From Arthrobacter humicola (GTDB taxonomy: Bacteria; Actinomycetota; Actinomycetes; Actinomycetales; Micrococcaceae): DNA of 64,000 bases. Shown one piece after another: positions 8,739 to 18,203 of this stretch. Below the pieces are notes generated by a model, which was not told the origin of the DNA, searched no databases, and saw only the letters and a list, made by a program, of their open reading frames with translations. The position numbers and the translations under genes were made by a program. The stretch is from NCBI RefSeq assembly GCF_022803015.1, contig NZ_JAFKON010000011.1:1-64000 (forward strand). Direction: 5' to 3'. How positions within the stretch are numbered: the first letter of the stretch is position 1; each line of letters opens with the position of its first letter.

Positions 8739-9293
8739 CTACAAGCGGCCGGCGATGCCCCGGGCCTCCGTGAGCCTGCTGCGCAGCCCCGGCCAGGCCG
8801 CGGCGAAGCCCGGGTGCAGTTCCTTGCCGCCGACGCCGTCGACCCCCACCCACTGCAGTTCGATACTTTCCGCATCACTGATCGCGGCCTCAAACGGCTG
8901 CAGCGCAAGGGCCACCACGGTGGTGTAGGACCAGTAGCCGACGTCGAACACCGACGTAAACAGGACCTCGAGATTCCCCGGAGGCACGGCCGCTTCCTCG
9001 TGTGCTTCCCGCAACGCGCCGTGGATGGCTTCTTCCCCTTGGTGCAGGGCGCCGCCGGGGAGCCCCCAGGTGCCGCCCTGATGGCTCCACAAGGCGCGGT
9101 GCTGGAGAAGTACCCCCTTGGCGGGGTCGTGGACCAAAAGCCCGGCGGAACCGAACCGACCCCAGAACCGCCCCCGGTCGCCATCGACCCAGGCATCGCC
9201 AGGATCGCGTGGGCCCAACGGGCGGCGCGGATCGCCCGGCAGCAGTGGTGCGAACGGTGATTCCCCGACTTGGGGAGCGGCTGTGCTGTCCAT
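8739..9293 (-). CDS. Nudix hydrolase
   Basis: A hydrolase of nucleoside diphosphate-linked compounds. The complete Nudix box runs from Gly81 to Ala101 in the GX5EX7REXXEE pattern (Gly81, Glu87, Arg95-Glu96, Glu99-Glu100), preceded by WGLPGG. The N-terminal segment of about 50 residues is longer than a minimal Nudix domain. Substrate is unknown. It is transcribed leftward and its stop lies 10 bases from the stop of the rightward membrane-protein gene. Confidence 0.9.
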   Translation of the reverse strand: MDSTAAPQVGESPFAPLLPGDPRRPLGPRDPGDAWVDGDRGRFWGRFGSAGLLVHDPAKGVLLQHRALWSHQGGTWGLPGGALHQGEEAIHGALREAHEEAAVPPGNLEVLFTSVFDVGYWSYTTVVALALQPFEAAISDAESIELQWVGVDGVGGKELHPGFAAAWPGLRSRLTEARGIAGRL

Positions 9294-9414
9294 CCCTACA
9301 GCTTGCCACGCACCGGTCCGTAGGAGGGCGGGGGTCGTACGCAGTGTTACGTGCCCGGACGTGCCCTATGCGCTCCAGATGCTCTGAGGTGCGCTGCCGG
9401 GAGTCACTCTCACT

Positions 9415-11292
9415 ATGAGTCGCGCGCCGGCAAGAATGGCTTCCGCTATTTCTGTCGTACCCCTCTGGCAGAGTTTAGTTATGGAAGCCATTGGAGAGTT
9501 CATCCCGGACCGGGCCCCGTGGGCCGGCCCGGCTGTGTCCTCCCGGCATCCCCGACTGGCCGCCGTTCCCGGCGCGGCTGACGCAGCCGGCGGCGCTCTG
9601 GGCGCCGCGGTGGAGACGGCGCTGGCGGCGCTGCGGGCTTCGAGCCCGACTGCGGATGTCGACGCCGCCTGGTTTGGCTTGCGGGAGGCTGCGGACTTTG
9701 CCGGCCACGTCGAGGACCTGTCCCGCACGGTCGAATACTTCCAGCTCGTTGCCGCGGCCGCGGTAGAACGGACGCGCCAACAAGCCGTGTTCACCGCGCC
9801 GGCCGCACACGGCTGGGGTGAGGAAGCGGCCCAGGCGGGCTGGCTCACGGGCTGGAAACAGGAATCCGACGGCGGGACGGATGCAGGGGCCGGCGGGGGA
9901 GCTGATGCCGTTTCCGACGCCGGGGCTCACGGCGTACCTGTCGGCGGGACGCTTGCCGGGGCCGGACCTGGCCCCCGCGGTGACTTGGCCGGGCACATGG
10001 GGATGTCCGCTGCTGCGGATGACGGCTACCGGAACGCCACGGATTTTTTGCGGGCGCGGCTGCGGATCAGCGCCGCCGAGGCAAAGCGCCGGCTGACGCT
10101 GGCCGCCGAGCTGCTGCCCCGCGCCGGCAGCGGCGGCCATACCGGGCCACCGGTCCGGAAGGAGCTCGCCGCTGCCGTCGCGGCCGGCGAGGTCGCGTCC
10201 CGCGCCGCAACCGTCATCACGCTCGCCCTGGACCGGGTCCGGCACAGCTGCCTCCCCGAGGCCGCCGCAACCATGGAACATGCCCTGACAGTGACGGCCA
10301 TCGAAAACGACGCCGACTTCCTGGCCCGGATCGCCCGCCGGTGGGCCGAGGCGCTGGACCAGGACGGCGCCGAACCTTCCGAGGAATTGCTCCGCCGGAT
10401 CCAGGGCGCCTTCCTCCGCAAACCCCGGCACGGCCTGCAGCACCTGGAAATCTTCGCGACCGCGGACCAGTTCGAACACCTTGTGACAGTGATGAACACC
10501 GCCACCAACCCCCGCAGCGGCCCCGACACCGGCGAAGGCACCGCCACCGGCCACACGGCGCAGGCCGGACCGGGTGACGGGTCCGAAGCGGCCGACGAGC
10601 CCGGCCCGTCTGACGAGCCCGCCACGGCCGAACAGCACGCCGCGCTGCCGTCCCTGGACCTCCGCTCCCGGCCCCAACGTCTGCTCGACGGCCTGGTCGG
10701 TGCCTGCAAGGCGGCGCTCGCCACCGGAGGGCTGCCCGCCGCGGGCGGGCTCCGGCCCCAGGTCATGGCCACCATTGACTACCGCGACCTGCTCACCCGG
10801 CTCGGGACGACTCCCGCCGAAGCAGGCGCCCCTGCCAACACCGCACAGCACGGCACCGGAACCAGACACGGCACCGGGACGCTGCTGTTCACCGGGCCCG
10901 TCACCGCGTCCACCGTCCGCAAAATCGCCTGCGACGCCGACATCATCCCGGTCGTCCTCGGCGGCGAGGGCCAGGTCCTGGACATCGGCCGCGCCTCCCG
11001 CGTCTTCCCGCCCCACATCCGCAAGGCCATCACGGCCCGGGACCGGGGCTGCGCCTTCCCGCAATGCACGATTCCGGCATCCTGGTGCGAGGCCCACCAC
11101 ATCACCTACTGGTCCCGCGGCGGCACCACCGGAACCGGCAACGGAACCCTGCTCTGTTCCCATCACCACCACGTGATACATAAGGAACACTGGAGCATCC
11201 AGATGCGCACCGGGATTCCCTGGTTCATCCCGCCACCCCACCTTGATCCAGCCCGGACGCCCCGACGGAACAGCTACTTCCGCCTGGAGTGA
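9415..11292 (+). CDS. DUF222 / HNH endonuclease-domain protein (13E12-like)
   Basis: A member of the actinobacterial DUF222-HNH family, homologous to mycobacterial 13E12 repeat proteins. The N-terminal half is the helical DUF222 region; the C-terminal HNH nuclease core has CAFPQC, CEAHHITYWSRGG (about residue 557) and a His-rich CSHHHHVIHKEHW. Residues about 130-200 and 355-405 are low-complexity Gly/Ala/Asp inserts. The start is uncertain: ATG 9415 has GGGAG 11 bases upstream; ATG 9481 would remove 22 residues and gives the more usual MEAIGEFIPDR start. I see no LexA box here, unlike the truncated relative at 32350. These families are often multicopy; the biological role is unresolved. Confidence 0.85.
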   Translation: MSRAPARMASAISVVPLWQSLVMEAIGEFIPDRAPWAGPAVSSRHPRLAAVPGAADAAGGALGAAVETALAALRASSPTADVDAAWFGLREAADFAGHVEDLSRTVEYFQLVAAAAVERTRQQAVFTAPAAHGWGEEAAQAGWLTGWKQESDGGTDAGAGGGADAVSDAGAHGVPVGGTLAGAGPGPRGDLAGHMGMSAAADDGYRNATDFLRARLRISAAEAKRRLTLAAELLPRAGSGGHTGPPVRKELAAAVAAGEVASRAATVITLALDRVRHSCLPEAAATMEHALTVTAIENDADFLARIARRWAEALDQDGAEPSEELLRRIQGAFLRKPRHGLQHLEIFATADQFEHLVTVMNTATNPRSGPDTGEGTATGHTAQAGPGDGSEAADEPGPSDEPATAEQHAALPSLDLRSRPQRLLDGLVGACKAALATGGLPAAGGLRPQVMATIDYRDLLTRLGTTPAEAGAPANTAQHGTGTRHGTGTLLFTGPVTASTVRKIACDADIIPVVLGGEGQVLDIGRASRVFPPHIRKAITARDRGCAFPQCTIPASWCEAHHITYWSRGGTTGTGNGTLLCSHHHHVIHKEHWSIQMRTGIPWFIPPPHLDPARTPRRNSYFRLE

Positions 11293-11413
11293 CCCCGCGC
11301 CTGGACTGAAGCTCGCCTCGACTGACTCGGTGGGACCCCAGAAATCGGCGCCCTCCGTCGCCGGGCTCCCTGCACCGGGCCGAAAGTCCCAAGCATGCGC
11401 GCCCGGTCGGGCC

Positions 11414-11419
11414 TAGGGT
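11414..11419 (+). promoter_or_regulatory. Leaderless -10 box
   Basis: TAGGGT ends 6 bases before ATG 11426. GGAGG lies in the spacer but only one base from the ATG. Confidence 0.5.
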
Positions 11420-11425
11420 GGAGGC

Positions 11426-11809
11426 ATGGACCAGCGCAGTCTGATGCTGCGGGCAGTAAAGACGCTCCACACCCTTGCCTGGCTCGTGATCGAGGCCTGT
11501 ATGGCTTACGTCCTGTACGCCGGCATCACGGGCCGAAATGACCGGAAAACGAGGGCTGCCGCCGTCGTGGTTGCCAGCGAATCGCTGATTTTTGCGGGCA
11601 CCGGCTTCCAATGCCCGCTGACCGTCGTCGCGAAAAATCTTGGCGACGGCTCTGGCTCCGTCACGGACATCTACCTGCCGCGGTGGTTAGCGAATATCCT
11701 GCCCGGGCTCCACGTCCCCCTCATCCTCGTCGCCGTCCTGCTGCATTGGCGGAATTGGCGGAAACAGACGGTGCGCGACAGCGAGCGGCGGCTTTTGCTC
11801 GGGCGCTAG
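11426..11809 (+). CDS. Conserved membrane protein of unknown function
   Basis: A 127-residue protein with about four membrane segments (about 12-32, 42-58, 84-104) and the pattern AGTGFQCPLT followed by GSVTDIYLPRWLA, which recurs in related actinobacterial hypotheticals. No enzymatic motif is seen. It stands alone between the DUF222 gene and ribF. Confidence 0.75.
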   Translation: MDQRSLMLRAVKTLHTLAWLVIEACMAYVLYAGITGRNDRKTRAAAVVVASESLIFAGTGFQCPLTVVAKNLGDGSGSVTDIYLPRWLANILPGLHVPLILVAVLLHWRNWRKQTVRDSERRLLLGR

Positions 11810-12000
11810 TGCGCGCCCGCCTCACACCTTCTCCCTGCCGCCGATTAACCGTGGTTCCTCCGGCGGGGCCTCTACGCGGATGCCCCGGGAGCCCGGCGGA
11901 CCGTCCGGGAGTTGCCCGGATTGCGGGTAATCTAAGAGAGTTCCGGAGCCGGCACGGTCGCTCCGGAGCAGTTCATGGCAGGCAGCAAAAGGCGAGGTTG

Positions 12001-12984
12001 ATGGTCCACATCTGGAACGATCTGTCCGAGGTCCCGGCGGACTTTGGTCCTTCGGTTGTCACGTTCGGCAATTTCGACGGCGTGCACCGCGGCCACCAGC
12101 AGGTGCTGTCGCAGCTCATCCGTACCGCCCGGTTGAACCACGCACGCGCCGTCGCCATCACCTTCGACCCGCACCCCGCACAGGTACACCGCCCGGAATC
12201 GGCTCCCGAACTGATCATGGGGCTGGAGGACAAGCTCGTGGCTCTCGGAGAGCTCGGCCTCGACGCCGTGCTGGTGATGAAGTACTCGATGGAGCTCGCC
12301 AGTCTCACTCCCGAGGAATTCGTCGCGACAGTGCTGGTCGACAGCCTCAAGGCCAGCCACGTGGTGGTCGGCCACGACGCCCGGTTTGGCCGCGGCAATT
12401 CCGGCGACCTCGCCACCATGCAGGAGCTGGGCAAGAAGCTCGGGTTCGAGGTGCTGGTCATCAGCGAATTCGGCTCAGAGGGCTTTCCCATCCACGACGA
12501 CGACGGCACGGACCGCCGCTGTTCGTCCACGTGGGTGCGCGAGGCCCTGCGCGCGGGCGACGTCGCCACCGCCGCTGCCGTCCTCGGCAGGCCGCACCGG
12601 ATGCGCGGCGAGGTGGTGCACGGTGCCGCACGCGGCCGCGACCTCGGGTTCCCCACCGCGAACCTCTCCTCGACGGCCACCGGGTACATCCCCGCGGACG
12701 GCATCTACGCCGGCTGGCTCGTGGACCAGGCAGGCACGCGCTGGCCCGCCGCCATCTCCGTGGGCTCGAACCCGACGTTCGACGGCGTGAGCCGTCAGGT
12801 CGAGGCCCACGTGATCGACCGCCCGGAAGAGTCTCCCGACGACTTCGATCTGTACGACCAGACAGTTGTGGTGGAATTTGTCGCCAGGCTCCGCGGCATG
12901 GTGGCGTACCGTGGGGCTGAAGCTTTGGTGGAGCAGATGCGCCTGGACGTCGTCCAGGCCCACGACCTCCTGTTCGCCCACTAA
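12001..12984 (+). CDS. ribF: Bifunctional riboflavin kinase / FAD synthetase
   Basis: RibF phosphorylates riboflavin to FMN and adenylates FMN to FAD. The N-terminal FAD synthetase domain shows VTFGNFDGVHRGHQ (nucleotidyltransferase HxGH-like signature, about residues 19-32), TFDPHP and the conserved SSTWVREAL. The C-terminal flavokinase domain shows GRDLGFPTANL, DGIYAGW and SVGSNPTF. Length of 327 residues fits the family. ATG 12001 is chosen by the protein start MVHIW and the AGGCGAGG just upstream. In related genomes ribF lies near truB and rpsO; here several extra genes lie between. Confidence 0.95.
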   Translation: MVHIWNDLSEVPADFGPSVVTFGNFDGVHRGHQQVLSQLIRTARLNHARAVAITFDPHPAQVHRPESAPELIMGLEDKLVALGELGLDAVLVMKYSMELASLTPEEFVATVLVDSLKASHVVVGHDARFGRGNSGDLATMQELGKKLGFEVLVISEFGSEGFPIHDDDGTDRRCSSTWVREALRAGDVATAAAVLGRPHRMRGEVVHGAARGRDLGFPTANLSSTATGYIPADGIYAGWLVDQAGTRWPAAISVGSNPTFDGVSRQVEAHVIDRPEESPDDFDLYDQTVVVEFVARLRGMVAYRGAEALVEQMRLDVVQAHDLLFAH

Positions 12985-13026
12985 GAACCGGGCCGGATCG
13001 GCGTCGGCCCCCGCGCGGACAATGTT

Positions 13027-13053
13027 CTGATTCACTGGAGCGCGCTGATTCAC
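13027..13053. repeat. 9-bp direct repeat upstream of kynA
   Basis: CTGATTCAC occurs at 13027-13035 and 13045-13053, starts 18 bases apart, within the 96-bp gap before kynA. It could be a binding site for a regulator of the kynurenine genes; no regulator gene is adjacent. Confidence 0.4.
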
Positions 13054-13080
13054 AGCCACTTGGCAAGGAAGGCAAGACAC

Positions 13081-13935
13081 GTGACCATCGAGAAAAACAC
13101 GAGGGAACTGGACCAGGACATTGTCCGGGATTTCAGTGCGCGGATGAGCTACGCGTCGTACCTGCAGTTGCCCACCCTGCTCAGCGCCCAGCAGCCGGTC
13201 AGCACCCCGGAACACCACGACGAGATGCTGTTCATCATCCAGCACCAGACCACGGAGCTGTGGCTGAAGCTGGTATTGCACGAGCTTCGCAGCGCCGCCG
13301 CGTGGCTGCGGTCGGACGACCTCGGGTCCGCCCTGAAGGCGATCGCCCGCGTCAAGCACATTCAGAAGACGCTCACCGAGCAATGGTCCGTGCTGGCCAC
13401 CCTGACGCCCACCGAGTACTCCCAGTTCCGCGGCTTCCTCGGCAATTCGTCCGGATTCCAGTCCAGCCAGTACCGTGCGGTGGAGTTCCTCCTCGGCAAC
13501 AAGAACGCCAAGATGCTTCCGGTGTTCGAATCGGACCCCGAGGCCCACGAGATGCTGCGCGAACTGCTCGAAGCCCCCAGCATCTACGACGATTTCCTCG
13601 CCTATCTCAAGCGCCAGGGCTTTGACGTCCCTGACTCCCTGCTGGAGCGCGACGTCACCAAGGCCCACGAGTTCTGCCCGGAACTGGTCCCGGTGTTCAA
13701 GTACATCTACGAGAACGCCGCCGACAACTGGGGCGCATACGAGGCCTGCGAGGAACTTGTGGACCTTGAGGACAACTTCCAGCTGTGGCGTTTCCGCCAC
13801 CTGCGCACCGTCCAGCGGACCATCGGCATGAAGGCCGGCACCGGCGGATCCAGCGGCGCCGCGTTCCTGCAGAAGGCCCTCGAACTGACCTTCTTCCCCG
13901 AGCTCTTCGCCGTGCGGACGGAGATCGGCCAGTGA
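13081..13935 (+). CDS. kynA: Tryptophan 2,3-dioxygenase
   Basis: A heme enzyme that opens the indole ring of L-tryptophan to N-formylkynurenine, the first step of the kynurenine route. The 284-residue protein has the active-site segment FIIQHQTTELW with His55 and the proximal heme-ligand candidate His240 in FRHLRTVQ, plus the substrate loop GTGGSSG; the positions agree with well-studied bacterial enzymes. GTG 13081 is chosen because AAGGAAGG lies 8 bases upstream; an upstream in-frame TTG at 13060 is inside the ribosome site. It overlaps kynU by 4 bases (GTGA). No kynurenine formamidase gene is in the window. Confidence 0.95.
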   Translation: MTIEKNTRELDQDIVRDFSARMSYASYLQLPTLLSAQQPVSTPEHHDEMLFIIQHQTTELWLKLVLHELRSAAAWLRSDDLGSALKAIARVKHIQKTLTEQWSVLATLTPTEYSQFRGFLGNSSGFQSSQYRAVEFLLGNKNAKMLPVFESDPEAHEMLRELLEAPSIYDDFLAYLKRQGFDVPDSLLERDVTKAHEFCPELVPVFKYIYENAADNWGAYEACEELVDLEDNFQLWRFRHLRTVQRTIGMKAGTGGSSGAAFLQKALELTFFPELFAVRTEIGQ

Positions 13936-15281
13936 GCATCTCCGCCAACACCGAAGCGACGGACAGCCTGTGGCAGCGCGCCCTTGAGCTCGACGCCGCG
14001 GATCCGCTGGCCGGCTACCGCGACCACTTCGTCGGCACGGACACGGACCTGTCCTACCTTGACGGCAACTCCCTGGGCCGTCCGCTCAAGCGGACCGTCA
14101 CCGACATCAGCAGCTTCATCCAGGACAGCTGGGGCGGCCGCCTGATCCGGGGCTGGGACGAGGAATGGCTCGAACTGCCCGAGAAGATCGGCGACCAGCT
14201 CGGCCGCGCCGTGCTCGGCGCGGCGCCGGGGCAGACGATCATTGCCGATTCCACCACCGTGGTGCTGTACAAGCTCATCCGCGCCGCGCTGGCAGCCGTC
14301 ACTGATCCGGCCCGGACCGAGATCGTCCTGGACACGGATAATTTCCCCACGGACCGCTACCTGGTGGAGGGAATCGCACGTGAAGAAGGCCTGACCCTTC
14401 GCTGGATCGACGCCGATCCCGCCTCCGGCGTCACCGTCGAGCAGGTGCGGGACGCCACCGGCCCGGCCACCGCCGTCGTGGTCCTGAGCCAGATCGCCTA
14501 CCGCTCCGGCTTCCTCGCGGACCTGCCGGGCATCACCGCGGCAATCCACGACGCCGGCGCCCTGGTGGTGTGGGACCTGTGCCACTCCGCCGGGTCTGTA
14601 GAGATCGCTTTGGACGACGCCGACGTCGACTTCGCGGCAGGCTGCACCTACAAATATCTGAACGGGGGACCGGGCTCGCCCGCATTCGCCTACATCAACG
14701 CACGGCACCTGGCCGGGCTGCAGCAGCCCATCTGGGGCTGGATGGGGCGCAAGGACGCGTTCGAGATGGGTCCTGGCTACGAGGCCGCCCCCGGCATCCG
14801 CGGCTTCCTTAGCGGCACTCCGGCGATCTTCGGGATGCTCGCCATGCGTGGCACCCTGGACCTGATCGAGGAAGCGGGGATGGCTGCGCTCCGGGAGAAG
14901 TCGCGGCTGCTGACCGCTTATGCCCTCGAACTTTACGACGCGTGGCTGGCGCCGGCCGGCGTGCAGCTGTCCACCCCGCGGGCGGCGGAACGGCGCGGCA
15001 GCCACGTGACGATCGACCACCCGGCCTTCCGTGAAATGACCGCCACATTGTGGGACCAGGACGTGATTCCCGATTTCCGCGCCCCGCAGGGCCTCCGGAT
15101 CGGGCTCTCGCCGCTCAGCACATCCTTCGCGGAGCTTTACCGGGGCGTCGCCGCTATTCGCGAACTGCTCCCAGCCCAGGAAAGTGGAAAACCGCAACCG
15201 CCGCAGGCAGCTGGCGCGCCGGCAGAGTCGGCGGCCGCGCCCGGCGGTTTCGACAAGACCGCGGACGTGCCACTAAACTGA
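13932..15281 (+). CDS. kynU: Kynureninase
   Basis: A PLP enzyme splitting kynurenine to anthranilate and alanine. Family features include YLDGNSLGRP near the N-terminus, the conserved TNFPTDRYL-like DNFPTDRYLVEG segment, and the PLP lysine Lys241 in CTYKYLNGGPGSPAF. Length is 449 residues with an Ala/Pro-rich, probably dispensable tail from about 415. It starts at GTG 13932 overlapping the kynA stop, so the two are translationally coupled. With kynA it would turn tryptophan into anthranilate once a formamidase is supplied. Confidence 0.95.
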   Translation: MSISANTEATDSLWQRALELDAADPLAGYRDHFVGTDTDLSYLDGNSLGRPLKRTVTDISSFIQDSWGGRLIRGWDEEWLELPEKIGDQLGRAVLGAAPGQTIIADSTTVVLYKLIRAALAAVTDPARTEIVLDTDNFPTDRYLVEGIAREEGLTLRWIDADPASGVTVEQVRDATGPATAVVVLSQIAYRSGFLADLPGITAAIHDAGALVVWDLCHSAGSVEIALDDADVDFAAGCTYKYLNGGPGSPAFAYINARHLAGLQQPIWGWMGRKDAFEMGPGYEAAPGIRGFLSGTPAIFGMLAMRGTLDLIEEAGMAALREKSRLLTAYALELYDAWLAPAGVQLSTPRAAERRGSHVTIDHPAFREMTATLWDQDVIPDFRAPQGLRIGLSPLSTSFAELYRGVAAIRELLPAQESGKPQPPQAAGAPAESAAAPGGFDKTADVPLN

Positions 15282-15419
15282 ACGTTGGATCCGGCTGCAG
15301 TCCGTGGCGGCTGGCTCCTGTTGTGTACGGAATACCCGGCTTCGGCGGGGGATTCCGGGACGGCACCCCCGGCAGTGAATTACTGATTCGGGCCTCACGG
15401 CACATCTCTAGGAGTTATT

Positions 15420-15689
15420 GTGGCACTTGAAGCCGCTGTAAAGCAGTCCATCATCAAGGATTTCGCAACGTCCGAGGGCGACACCGGTTCGCCGGAGGTC
15501 CAGGTTGCAGTCCTGACTCAGCGGATCAAGGATCTCACTGAGCACATGAAGGAGCACAAGCACGATTACCACACCCAGCGCGGTCTGCTGGCCATGGTTG
15601 GTCGTCGCAAGCGCATGCTCACCTACCTCAAGAACACTGACATCACCCGCTACCGTAAGCTCATCGAGCGCCTCGGCCTGCGTCGCTAG
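15420..15689 (+). CDS. rpsO: 30S ribosomal protein S15
   Basis: Primary 16S rRNA-binding protein of the platform. The 89-residue sequence has the S15 signature from about 39 to 70 (LTEHMKEHKHDYHTQRGL and GRRKRMLTYLK). It starts at GTG 15420 with AGGAG at 15410-15414. A hairpin terminator follows and then pnp, the classical order; S15 is itself an RNA-decay-linked regulator in other bacteria. Confidence 0.97.
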   Translation: MALEAAVKQSIIKDFATSEGDTGSPEVQVAVLTQRIKDLTEHMKEHKHDYHTQRGLLAMVGRRKRMLTYLKNTDITRYRKLIERLGLRR

Positions 15690-15701
15690 TCAGCTTTAAG
15701 G

Positions 15702-15732
15702 GGCGGCCCCTTCCGGACCGGAAAGGGCCGCC
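15702..15732 (+). terminator. Hairpin between rpsO and pnp
   Basis: GGCGGCCC(C)TTCCGG pairs with CCGGAA(A)GGGCCGCC around a tight loop, followed by TTCTTC. It probably terminates part of the rpsO transcription. Confidence 0.8.
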
Positions 15733-15936
15733 TTCTTCAGGAAAAAACTAAACAGGAGGATCAACCGCATCACGCATTCGCGGTCCTCGGTAGTGATCCC
15801 CGGGAACGGCCTCAAGGAATGAGGCCCGGCCCGTGGGTCTCGATCGATGACCGGGTGCAGTGCAGGCCAGTAGACAGATGCTGGACTGGGTTGATGCGGC
15901 TGGGCTCCGTGAACCAAGAAACGGAGGTGACTCTCT
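15733..15936 (+). promoter_or_regulatory. Structured pnp leader
   Basis: The 204-bp gap before pnp contains a GGAGG at about 15752 with no start codon at usable distance, an ATCAC/GTGAT pairing (about 15768-15797) and a perfect 7-bp hairpin GGCCTCA/TGAGGCC (15808-15826). In other bacteria the pnp leader is the target of autoregulation by PNPase; here that role is inference only. Confidence 0.4.
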
Positions 15937-18186
15937 ATGGAGGGTCCCGAAATCCAGTTCTCAGAAGCAATCATTGACAATGGCCGCTTCGGCAAGCGTG
16001 TAATCCGCTTTGAAACCGGCCGCCTTGCCAAGCAGGCAGCCGGCGCAGCGATGGTCTACATCGATGAAGAGACCGCGCTGCTGTCCGCAACCACCGCCGG
16101 CAAGCACCCGCGTGAAGGTTTCGACTTCTTCCCGCTGACCGTCGACGTCGAAGAGCGTATGTACGCCGCCGGCCGCATCCCGGGCTCGTTCTTCCGCCGC
16201 GAAGGCCGTCCCTCCACGGAAGCCATCCTGGCCTGCCGCCTCATGGACCGCCCGCTGCGCCCCGCGTTCGTCAAGGGCCTGCGCAACGAAGTCCAGATCG
16301 TCGTCACCGTGCTGTCCATCAACCCGGACGAGCTCTACGACGTCGTCGCGATCAACGCGTCCTCGATGTCCACCCAGCTTTCCGGCCTGCCCTTCTCCGG
16401 CCCGATCGGCGGCGTCCGCGTTGCCCTCGTTGCGGACGAGAACGGCTCGCAGTGGGTTGCGTTCCCGAAGCACTCCCAGCTCGAGAACGCCGTCTTCAAC
16501 ATGGTCGTCGCCGGCCGCATCGCCGGTGACGACGTCGCCATCATGATGGTTGAAGCCGAAGCCACCGACAACTCCTGGAACCTCATCAAGGAACAGGGCG
16601 CCACCGCCCCGACCGAAGAGGTTGTCTCCGAGGGCCTCGAGGCTGCCAAGCCGTTCATCAAGGCGCTCTGCGAAGCACAGTCCGACCTGGCAGCCCGCGC
16701 CGCCAAGCCGACCGTCGAGTTCCCGGTCTTCCTGGACTACCAGGACGACGTCTACGCCGCCGTGGAGTCCGCTGCCGCCGAGAAGCTGGCCGCTGTCTTC
16801 CAGATCGCCGACAAGCAGGAACGCGACACCGCGTCCGACGAGCTCAAGGACGAGGTCACCTCTTCCCTGGCCGGCCAGTTCGAAGGCCGCGAGAAGGAGC
16901 TGTCCGCAGCCTTCCGCTCCGTCACCAAGCAGGTTGTGCGCCAGCGCATCCTCAAGGACCAGATCCGCATCGACGGCCGCGGCCTGACGGACATCCGCCA
17001 GCTCACCGCCGAGGTTGAGGTTCTGCCCCGCGTCCACGGCTCGGCCATCTTCGAACGCGGCGAGACCCAGATCATGGGTGTCACCACGCTGAACATGCTC
17101 AAGATGGAACAGCAGATCGACTCGCTGTCTCCCGTGACGCGCAAGCGCTACATGCACAACTACAACTTCCCGCCGTACTCCACCGGCGAGACCGGCCGCG
17201 TCGGTTCCCCGAAGCGCCGCGAAATCGGCCACGGTGCCCTCGCAGAGCGCGCCATCATGCCGGTGCTGCCGTCCCGCGAGGAATTCCCCTACGCCATCCG
17301 CCAGGTGTCTGAGGCTCTCAGCTCCAACGGTTCGACGTCGATGGGTTCCGTCTGCGCCTCCACGCTGTCCCTGCTGAACGCAGGCGTGCCGCTGAAGGCT
17401 GCTGTTGCCGGTATCGCCATGGGCCTGGTCTCCGACCAGGTCGACGGCCAGACCCGTTACGCCGCCCTGACCGATATCCTCGGCGCCGAAGATGCCTTCG
17501 GTGACATGGACTTCAAGGTTGCCGGTACTTCCGAGTTCGTCACGGCCATCCAGCTGGACACGAAGCTCGACGGCATCCCGGCCTCGGTTCTGGCCGCCGC
17601 CCTGAAGCAGGCCCGCGAAGCCCGCCTGCACATCCTGGACGTCCTGAACTCCGCGATCGACACCCCGGACGAGCTCTCCGAGTTCGCGCCGCGCGTCATC
17701 GCGGTCAAGATCCCGGTTGACAAGATCGGCGAGGTCATCGGCCCGAAGGGCAAGATGATCAACCAGATCCAGGAAGACACCGGAGCCGACATCTCGATCG
17801 AGGACGACGGAACTGTCTACATTGGCGCCACCAACGGCCCGTCTGCCGACGCAGCACGGTCCGCGATCAACGCCATCGCCAACCCGCAGATCCCGGAAAT
17901 CGGTGAGCGCTACCTGGGCACGGTCGTCAAGACCACCACCTTCGGCGCCTTCGTTTCCCTGACCCCGGGCAAGGACGGCCTCCTGCACATCTCCGAGCTG
18001 CGCAAGATCGCCGGCGGCAAGCGCGTGGACAACGTCGACGACGTCGTCTCCGTGGGCCAGAAGATCCAGGTGGAAATCACCAAGATCGACGATCGCGGAA
18101 AGCTGTCCCTCTCGCCCGTAGTGGCTGAGGAGGCTGGCGCGGAAAACGCTGACGACGCCGAGGTCTCCGCGGACGCCGCAGAGTAG
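15937..18186 (+). CDS. pnp: Polyribonucleotide nucleotidyltransferase (PNPase)
   Basis: A phosphorolytic 3'-5' exoribonuclease; in actinobacteria it also makes 3' tails. The 749 residues show two RNase PH domains (about 15-145 and 340-545) flanking a helical linker, the KH domain (IGEVIGPKGKMINQIQEDTG, starting about 590) and the S1 domain (GERYLGTVVKTTTFGAFV, about 655-725). The C-terminus is Glu/Ala-rich. ATG 15937 follows GGAGGTGA at 6 bases. It sits after rpsO and before an M16 peptidase, a common actinobacterial order. Confidence 0.97.
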   Translation: MEGPEIQFSEAIIDNGRFGKRVIRFETGRLAKQAAGAAMVYIDEETALLSATTAGKHPREGFDFFPLTVDVEERMYAAGRIPGSFFRREGRPSTEAILACRLMDRPLRPAFVKGLRNEVQIVVTVLSINPDELYDVVAINASSMSTQLSGLPFSGPIGGVRVALVADENGSQWVAFPKHSQLENAVFNMVVAGRIAGDDVAIMMVEAEATDNSWNLIKEQGATAPTEEVVSEGLEAAKPFIKALCEAQSDLAARAAKPTVEFPVFLDYQDDVYAAVESAAAEKLAAVFQIADKQERDTASDELKDEVTSSLAGQFEGREKELSAAFRSVTKQVVRQRILKDQIRIDGRGLTDIRQLTAEVEVLPRVHGSAIFERGETQIMGVTTLNMLKMEQQIDSLSPVTRKRYMHNYNFPPYSTGETGRVGSPKRREIGHGALAERAIMPVLPSREEFPYAIRQVSEALSSNGSTSMGSVCASTLSLLNAGVPLKAAVAGIAMGLVSDQVDGQTRYAALTDILGAEDAFGDMDFKVAGTSEFVTAIQLDTKLDGIPASVLAAALKQAREARLHILDVLNSAIDTPDELSEFAPRVIAVKIPVDKIGEVIGPKGKMINQIQEDTGADISIEDDGTVYIGATNGPSADAARSAINAIANPQIPEIGERYLGTVVKTTTFGAFVSLTPGKDGLLHISELRKIAGGKRVDNVDDVVSVGQKIQVEITKIDDRGKLSLSPVVAEEAGAENADDAEVSADAAE

Positions 18187-18203
18187 TCTCTCCTGAGTCA
18201 AAA

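Noticed and set aside
9415..11292. HNH gene as part of a defence or restriction system
   Set aside because: No methyltransferase, helicase or other defence partner is nearby, and the DUF222-HNH family is widespread outside such islands.
15794..15823. Nine-codon GTG frame in the pnp leader
   Set aside because: No ribosome site and no promoter box at leaderless spacing; GTG frames this short arise by chance.
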